Assembly (NCBI GenBank): GCA_027079365.1
Contig: JALWVW010000334.1
Coordinates: 1-11,586, forward strand
DNA: 11,586 nucleotides
Direction of reading: 5' to 3'
DNA from: Campylobacteraceae bacterium
GTDB lineage: Bacteria > Campylobacterota > Campylobacteria > Campylobacterales > Sulfurovaceae
Shown: one piece after another, positions 7,785 to 11,586 of the stretch
Layout of the letters: the number at the start of each line of letters is the position of its first letter
Position numbering within the stretch: the first letter of the stretch is position 1
The notes under the pieces: model-generated
Database searches by the model: none
Told to the model about the DNA's origin: nothing
The model's input: only the letters and a program-made list of their open reading frames with translations
Program-made: the position numbers and the translations under genes

Positions 7785-7798
7785 ATGACTTAGGTCAA
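7785..7798. promoter_or_regulatory. Fnr/Nss-type operator TTGAC-N4-GTCAT upstream of nosZ
   Basis: On the minus strand TTGAC-CTAA-GTCAT gives an inner perfect TGAC/GTCA dyad with a four-base spacer. It resembles Dnr/Nss-type variants of the Fnr box more than the strict TTGAT/ATCAA form found before nosB. It sits 22 bases from the nosZ -10 box. Binding by a Crp/Fnr-family activator, perhaps the one encoded at 8734-9393, is inferred. Confidence 0.65.
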
Positions 7799-7825
7799 AT
7801 TATCAAAGAAAATGTCTCACTTTGA

Positions 7826-8737
7826 TCAAGGAAGCAGATGTTTGAGCTCTCTTTTGAGATCCTTAAGGTGCTGGGTGAGTGCCGTGAGCACTTCCAGTGC
7901 ATCAATAATCGCATCTTCTCTTTTGTAAATATCTGCCCTTTCCTTCTCCTGCATGCTGTCTACCAGTGAAATCAGGAGCGCAATATTGCGCTCTACAATC
8001 TCTAGAGCCTGAATGGAGTTTTCTGTAGAGGTAGTGGCTATTTTGAGTGAGTGGTCGATATGTGCTACCAGTGTATTGAAGTTATAGGAGGCAGCATCCA
8101 AATCATTGTTGTGGCTATGGACAGTGATGGGCTGGAGTCCCTCGATGGAAGATTTTTCAATGAGGCGATCAGAGGTGCGGGTAAACTTTTGTATAAAACG
8201 GATGATGGCATCTACCTGGGAGAAGATATAGATCAGGAGTAGAATGAGCAGCGCAAAAAGAGCATATTGGAGTATCCTGTATTGCTGCATTTGTATTTCA
8301 TAGTGAGATTTCATATCCTTGGTCTGCTTGTTGAATGCGACCACAAGCTCCATATTTTTTTTGTATATTTCATTGACAGACTTATCCAAAATTAAAATAC
8401 TGTAGGGGACATTGCCTATGTAGACATATTTAAATTCATTGAGCAGTTTAAAGAATTCATAGCTCAGCTTTTCGATACGGGGTATCTTTTTGTCGAGAAG
8501 CTCAGTATTTTTTAAGAATTCGTACCTGTGCATATCGATACTCTTCGGGAATTCTTTCTTGTAGCGATGGGTATAAAAAACTGATTTTGCAATCTCCTGG
8601 AGGTGCGACTTTTGGGTACCCATAAGTGCAAGCCTTCGGGCAAAATCCTGGTCTCTGTGAGAGATGAGATTAGTAAGAAATATGAGTATGATGGAGACCA
8701 TCAAAATAAAAAAACCCACTATTTTTATGCGTTTCAT
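7826..8737 (-). CDS. Two-helix membrane protein with sensor-like layout, no output domain
   Basis: I do not recognise a named family for this 303-residue protein. It has a transmembrane helix at about 6-25, a largely helical predicted periplasmic region (26-154), a second helix at about 155-173 and a cytoplasmic part (174-303) with helical, coiled-coil character. This is the layout of NarX/PilJ-type or chemoreceptor-like sensors, and the stretch around 36-52 (L-A-L-M-G-T-Q-K-S-H-L) faintly recalls the G-x-Q-R signature of such domains. However, no histidine kinase, GGDEF or methyl-accepting signalling tip is visible. It overlaps the Crp/Fnr gene by four bases (ATGA), with AAGGAG five bases before its start, and ends 136 bases before nosZ. 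A role in signal perception with the regulator is inferred from context only. Confidence 0.8.
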   Translation of the reverse strand: MKRIKIVGFFILMVSIILIFLTNLISHRDQDFARRLALMGTQKSHLQEIAKSVFYTHRYKKEFPKSIDMHRYEFLKNTELLDKKIPRIEKLSYEFFKLLNEFKYVYIGNVPYSILILDKSVNEIYKKNMELVVAFNKQTKDMKSHYEIQMQQYRILQYALFALLILLLIYIFSQVDAIIRFIQKFTRTSDRLIEKSSIEGLQPITVHSHNNDLDAASYNFNTLVAHIDHSLKIATTSTENSIQALEIVERNIALLISLVDSMQEKERADIYKREDAIIDALEVLTALTQHLKDLKRELKHLLP

Positions 8738-9393
8738 AGCTGCTCCTTGTAGATATGCTTCAGTCTCTCATCATCTCTGATGATAATCTCTCTATGATCG
8801 ATAGTGATAATCTCATCTCGTTTAAGCCGGTTCAATACTCGTGACAGTGTGGCAGGCTGAATATGCAGCATCAGTGAGACATCATAGCGTTTAAGTCGGT
8901 TAAACATAGAGAGGTCTTTGTCAAGCATCATGGCCACTTTGGATACGGAGTCCAGTACAAATTCCCGATTGATAATCTCCTGCAACTGCTTGGACTGTCG
9001 TATGATCTCGCTACCGATCTGTCTACTTAGCAGCGCAGTATCCAAAAAATGTCTTTTGAACCGAGCATAGTCTATGTAGAGTATCTCTGCCTCCTCTTCT
9101 ATGGCAATATTGGCATAGGAGAGGAGTGTATCACTGGAGAGTGAGGAGATTTCGGAGAGGAGTGATCCGGGATAGGTATGGTAGAGAAATATCTCATTGT
9201 CATGCTTGTCTATTTTGTAGGACTTTGCCAATCCTTCGATAAGAAAGAGCAATGTATTGGAGGTACTGTTTTCATAATGGAGTATATAGTCTTTGGGGTG
9301 CTTTTTGCAGTAGGATAAGGAGGCAAGCAGATCTATCTGCTCTGTTTTCAGAGAGTGAAAAAATGTCAGAGACTGAATGGTCTGTTGCAGCAT
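8734..9393 (-). CDS. Crp/Fnr-family transcriptional regulator (Nss-like candidate)
   Basis: A 219-residue protein with a cyclic-nucleotide-binding-like sensor domain (about 10-115), a long dimerisation helix (about 118-145) and a C-terminal winged helix. The recognition helix is Q-P-A-T-L-S-R-V-L-N-R-L (179-190). Only one cysteine (C29) is present, so it cannot hold the four-Cys iron-sulfur cluster of true Fnr. Usual Crp/Fnr proteins have Glu three residues before the Ser-Arg pair; here it is Ala181, which may shift half-site preference. In Wolinella, Nss proteins of this superfamily respond to nitrate, NO and N2O, and this gene next to nosZ is a good candidate for such a role. Its ATG overlaps the preceding stop by one base and has no strong ribosome site, pointing to coupled translation. 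Confidence 0.9.
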   Translation of the reverse strand: MLQQTIQSLTFFHSLKTEQIDLLASLSYCKKHPKDYILHYENSTSNTLLFLIEGLAKSYKIDKHDNEIFLYHTYPGSLLSEISSLSSDTLLSYANIAIEEEAEILYIDYARFKRHFLDTALLSRQIGSEIIRQSKQLQEIINREFVLDSVSKVAMMLDKDLSMFNRLKRYDVSLMLHIQPATLSRVLNRLKRDEIITIDHREIIIRDDERLKHIYKEQL

Positions 9394-10610
9394 TAGCCAA
9401 CTCTAAGATCAGTATCGGCCTCAAGCTCCAGAACCTTCCATGGAAGTCCCTGTACCATGAGCTCTTCCATGAAGGGGTCAGGGTCAAACTGTTCCATGTT
9501 GAATACGCCGTCACCCTGCCATTTTCCCTCAAGCATTAGCTTGGCACCGATCATGGCGGGTACGCCCGTGGTGTAGCTGACTGCCTGGCTCATCACCTCT
9601 GCGTAACACTGCTCGTGGTCGCTGACCTGATAGATATAGAGCGTCTTGGGTTTTCCGTCTTTGATACCTTTGGCGAAGATGCCTATATTGGTTTTGCCCG
9701 TGGTTCTCTCTCCTAAGCTGGCAGGATCAGGAAGCATGGTGGAGAGAAACTCGATGGGGATGATCTTTTCTCCCTTGTGTTCTATGGGTTTAATTCCCAA
9801 CATGCCGATGTTTTCCAAACATTTCATATGGGTGAGATAGCTCTCGCCAAAGGTCATGAAAAAACGGATACGCTTGAGCCCTTTGATATACTTGACCAGT
9901 GACTCCATCTCTTCATGGTAGAGCAGGTAGCTGTCTTTAGGGCCTATTTCAGGATAATCCCAGACCTGCTTGATCTCCATAGGCTCTGTTTCGATCCAGG
10001 TACCATTTTCCCAGTAGCGCCCTTTTGCAGACACTTCTCTAAGGTTGATCTCCGGATTAAAATTGGTAGCGAAAGGATAGCCATGATCCCCTGCATTACA
10101 ATCGAGGATATCGATGGTATAAATCTCGTCAAGATAATGCTTTTGGGCATAGGCGCAGAAGACATTGGTCACACCGGGATCAAAGCCGGAGCCCAACAGA
10201 CCCATAATGCCGGCATTTTGGAACTGTTCATGTTTTGCCCACTGCTCTTTGTACTCGAATTTGGCAGTATCAGGATGCTCGTAGTTGGCAGTATCGAGAT
10301 AGTCTACCCCCGTTTGTATGCAGGCTTCCATGATGGCAAGATCCTGGTAGGGCAGGGCGACATTGATGACGATATCTGCCTTGATGTGTCGGATTAGGTC
10401 AACCAGTTCACTGACAGAGTCTGCATCGATACGGGTAGTGTAGAGCTGGATGCCAGTCTTCTCCTTGACATTGGCGGCAATCTGATCACATTTGCTGACG
10501 GTACGGCTGGCAAGAATAATCTTGCCAAACACCTTGCTGTTCATGGCACATTTGAATGCCACTACACTGCCTACGCCACCTGCACCGATAATCAGTGTTT
10601 TTTTCTCCAT
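9393..10610 (-). CDS. Carboxynorspermidine/carboxyspermidine dehydrogenase (saccharopine dehydrogenase family)
   Basis: A 405-residue NAD(P)H-dependent enzyme. The Rossmann fold begins at once, with G-A-G-G-V-G at 9-14 and a basic A-S-R-T at 34-37 that suggests NADPH preference. The rest matches the saccharopine-dehydrogenase-like family (for example G-F-D-P-G-V-T at 142-148). In Campylobacterota this family member condenses aspartate semialdehyde with putrescine or diaminopropane to form carboxyspermidine or carboxynorspermidine, an alternative polyamine route whose second enzyme is NspC; nspC is not in the window. The start at 10610 is chosen because GGAGG lies seven bases upstream. A longer reading from 10649 would begin upstream of the predicted -10 box. 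It is the first gene of a probable operon with the Crp/Fnr regulator. Confidence 0.85.
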   Translation of the reverse strand: MEKKTLIIGAGGVGSVVAFKCAMNSKVFGKIILASRTVSKCDQIAANVKEKTGIQLYTTRIDADSVSELVDLIRHIKADIVINVALPYQDLAIMEACIQTGVDYLDTANYEHPDTAKFEYKEQWAKHEQFQNAGIMGLLGSGFDPGVTNVFCAYAQKHYLDEIYTIDILDCNAGDHGYPFATNFNPEINLREVSAKGRYWENGTWIETEPMEIKQVWDYPEIGPKDSYLLYHEEMESLVKYIKGLKRIRFFMTFGESYLTHMKCLENIGMLGIKPIEHKGEKIIPIEFLSTMLPDPASLGERTTGKTNIGIFAKGIKDGKPKTLYIYQVSDHEQCYAEVMSQAVSYTTGVPAMIGAKLMLEGKWQGDGVFNMEQFDPDPFMEELMVQGLPWKVLELEADTDLRVG

Positions 10611-10637
10611 GTCAACGCCTCCAAAAGTTCTCTTGAC

Positions 10638-10643
10638 AGTATA
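10638..10643 (-). promoter_or_regulatory. Promoter for the dehydrogenase-regulator operon, -10 TATACT
   Basis: The minus strand reads TATACT, with a start point expected near 10631 and about 20 bases of leader before the ATG at 10610. Upstream is a T-rich stretch (about 10654-10670 on the minus strand) and no -35 hexamer, typical of Campylobacterota sigma-70 promoters. I see no Fnr-type box at the -41.5 position. Confidence 0.5.
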
Positions 10644-10714
10644 GGGCAATTAGAATAAAAAACAAAAACAGCTATTATTATATTAATTACTATGAAGTTT
10701 AATTTTTTTTTGGT

Positions 10715-10720
10715 TATACT
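10715..10720 (+). promoter_or_regulatory. Promoter for outer-membrane protein gene, -10 TATACT
   Basis: The plus strand reads TATACT just after a run of nine Ts (10703-10711), with the start point expected near 10727 and a leader of about 22 bases containing AAAGGA (10736-10741). It mirrors the divergent promoter at 10638-10643; both use the same hexamer. Confidence 0.5.
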
Positions 10721-10748
10721 GTGCAAAATTGTATGAAAGGATACGCAA

Positions 10749-11300
10749 ATGAAAAAACTTTTTTTATTACTGCTGACCTCTTTGTCGCTGTTCGCAGCAG
10801 ACCATAACCTCTATAACCACTCTCTCTTTATTGCCGGAGGATACGCGGTCAACTCCTCAGAGACGCGACTGGACAATGAATTCTCTTGGGCTTTAAAATA
10901 TAATTACAATAGAAGTACAGTTGAGGGAAGTGTGGATATTGATGCGGTGCAGTTGGCTTTTGACTACAGCGGAGATACCACCTATCAGAATCCTTCCAAA
11001 AGTATTGTAGATGGGAAAACCAATGTCTACAGATTGGGGATCAATGCCCTTTGGTATATGGAGAATGACTCTGATTTTACCCCCTATCTCCTTCTCGGCG
11101 CAGGTGTGCAGTTTTTTGAGGAAGCAGCAGCCGAGGATAGCAACAATGCATTCTTTGCATCCGTTGGTGCAGGCGTAGAGTATCAGTTGAGAGGGGATTT
11201 TTCTGTCGTTGCTGAAGGAAAAGCGCTCTTTGCCGGAGATGACAGTAGTTATTTTCTGGGTACAGTAGGGGTGAAATACAGCTTTGGTCAGAACTACTGA
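10749..11300 (+). CDS. Small outer-membrane beta-barrel protein (OmpA-like barrel, porin family)
   Basis: A 183-residue protein with a clear Sec signal peptide (about 1-17, ending F-A-A before Asp18). The mature part has alternating hydrophobic and polar strands with Gly and aromatic residues, such as around 25-34, 55-73, 91-102, 111-122 and 138-146, and ends with a strand around 167-180. This fits an eight-stranded barrel like the OmpA N-terminal domain or the 'outer membrane protein beta-barrel domain' family; no peptidoglycan-binding OmpA C-terminal domain is present. AAAGGA lies seven bases before the ATG. It is monocistronic and divergent from the polyamine/regulator operon, and nothing links it to N2O reduction. 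The specific function is unknown. Confidence 0.8.
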   Translation: MKKLFLLLLTSLSLFAADHNLYNHSLFIAGGYAVNSSETRLDNEFSWALKYNYNRSTVEGSVDIDAVQLAFDYSGDTTYQNPSKSIVDGKTNVYRLGINALWYMENDSDFTPYLLLGAGVQFFEEAAAEDSNNAFFASVGAGVEYQLRGDFSVVAEGKALFAGDDSSYFLGTVGVKYSFGQNY

Positions 11301-11330
11301 TCTTTGTGGCATAATTTAGGATTAAGCCAT

Positions 11331-11365
11331 TAGCCTTTTTTGGCTACACTTTCCTAAAAAAAGGC
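11331..11365 (+). other. Two mutually exclusive hairpins before the DedA gene, covering its ribosome site
   Basis: TAGCC (11331-11335) can pair with GGCTA (11342-11346) around a six-T loop. Alternatively GCCTTTTTT (11333-11341) can pair over nine bases with AAAAAAGGC (11357-11365). The second form would bury the AAGG ribosome site (11361-11364) of the gene starting at 11373. Neither form is followed by a T run, so it is a poor terminator for the upstream gene. Confidence 0.4.
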
Positions 11366-11372
11366 ATACTTC

Positions 11373-11586
11373 TTGGAAGATATTCTTACCTCACTCTCTA
11401 CCTACGGTTATATTATTTTGGCATTTTACTCTTTTGGGGGCGGGATGGTGGCACTGATTGGTGCAGGAATACTCTCCTCTATGGGAAAGATGGATATTGG
11501 TACCTCTATCATGATTGCCACAGTGGCGAATTTCATTGGTGATACGGTGCTATTCTACCTTTCGCAGACCAATAAAAAAGAGGTGA
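11373..11586 (+). CDS. DedA-family membrane protein (N-terminal part, cut by window edge)
   Basis: An open frame of 71 codons runs off the right edge. It reads from a TTG codon (E-D-I-L-T-S-L-S-T-Y-G-Y-I-I-L follows) through two hydrophobic segments, with a Gly-rich turn (S-F-G-G-G) near 21-25 and G-A-G-I-L-S-S-M-G-K-M-D after it, then N-F-I-G-D near 58-62. This pattern fits the DedA/VTT (SNARE-associated Golgi) family, whose members include undecaprenyl-phosphate or phospholipid flippases. TTG is chosen because an in-frame stop lies at 11355-11357, no ATG occurs between, and AAGG sits eight bases upstream; the first in-frame ATG would remove the first helix. Confidence 0.8.
   Translation, partial: MEDILTSLSTYGYIILAFYSFGGGMVALIGAGILSSMGKMDIGTSIMIATVANFIGDTVLFYLSQTNKKEV

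Noticed and set aside
7822..7829. TTGATCAA palindrome upstream of the nosZ operator.
   Set aside because: It has no spacer between half-sites, so it is not an Fnr-type site, and it overlaps the stop codon region of the membrane protein gene.
10611..10649. Upstream ATG that would add 13 residues to the carboxynorspermidine dehydrogenase.
   Set aside because: The ATG at 10610 has GGAGG seven bases upstream and begins directly at the Rossmann strand; the longer start lies upstream of the predicted -10 box and has no ribosome site.
11400..11586. Possibility that the right-edge membrane protein is a nos accessory such as NosY.
   Set aside because: Its motifs fit DedA/VTT proteins, it is on the opposite strand and far from nosF, and NosY is expected beyond the left edge.

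Overview
This window carries most of a clade II (c-type) nitrous-oxide reductase cluster. The gene order nosZ-nosB-nosD-nosG-nosC1-nosC2-nosH-nosF is the one known from Wolinella succinogenes and other Campylobacterota (Epsilonproteobacteria). NosZ has a Sec-type leader and a fused C-terminal haem c domain. Intergenic regions are AT-rich, with TATAAT-like -10 boxes and T-rich upstream tracts instead of clear -35 boxes. A carboxy(nor)spermidine dehydrogenase and a DedA protein of the Campylobacterota type lie nearby. A Sulfurovum- or Sulfurimonas-like free-living bacterium is my best guess; the exact genus is an inference.

Layout: almost everything left of 10610 is on the minus strand, so it is transcribed right to left. 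(1) 10610-7826 is a tightly overlapping three-gene unit: carboxynorspermidine dehydrogenase, a Crp/Fnr-family regulator, and a two-helix membrane protein with a sensor-like architecture but no recognisable output domain. (2) 7689-5086 is nosZ alone, with its own promoter. (3) 4892-1 is nosB, nosD, nosG, nosC1, nosC2, nosH and the first 20 codons of nosF, with genes abutting or overlapping by a few bases; nosY and nosL would be expected beyond the left edge. (4) On the plus strand, 10749-11300 encodes a small outer-membrane beta-barrel protein, and a DedA-family membrane protein begins at a TTG codon at 11373 and runs off the right edge.

How it works (known for the families, inferred here): menaquinol electrons pass through the NapH/NapG-like pair NosH-NosG and the monohaem cytochromes NosC1 and NosC2 to the haem domain of NosZ, then to CuA and CuZ, where N2O becomes N2 in the periplasm. 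NosD with the NosFY ABC transporter (and NosL) is needed to assemble CuZ. NosB is an essential-looking but poorly understood membrane partner.

The most notable regulatory signal is a pair of Fnr/Nss-type palindromes. One lies before nosZ (TTGAC-N4-GTCAT) and one before nosB (TTGAT-N4-ATCAA). Each is centred exactly 41.5 bases upstream of the start point predicted from a perfect TATAAT box, and each has the same 22-base gap to that box. This splits the cluster into two co-regulated transcription units. The Crp/Fnr gene just upstream of nosZ is the obvious, untested candidate regulator. I saw no tRNA, rRNA, CRISPR, insertion sequence or attachment site, and no gene-free stretch longer than 300 bases.
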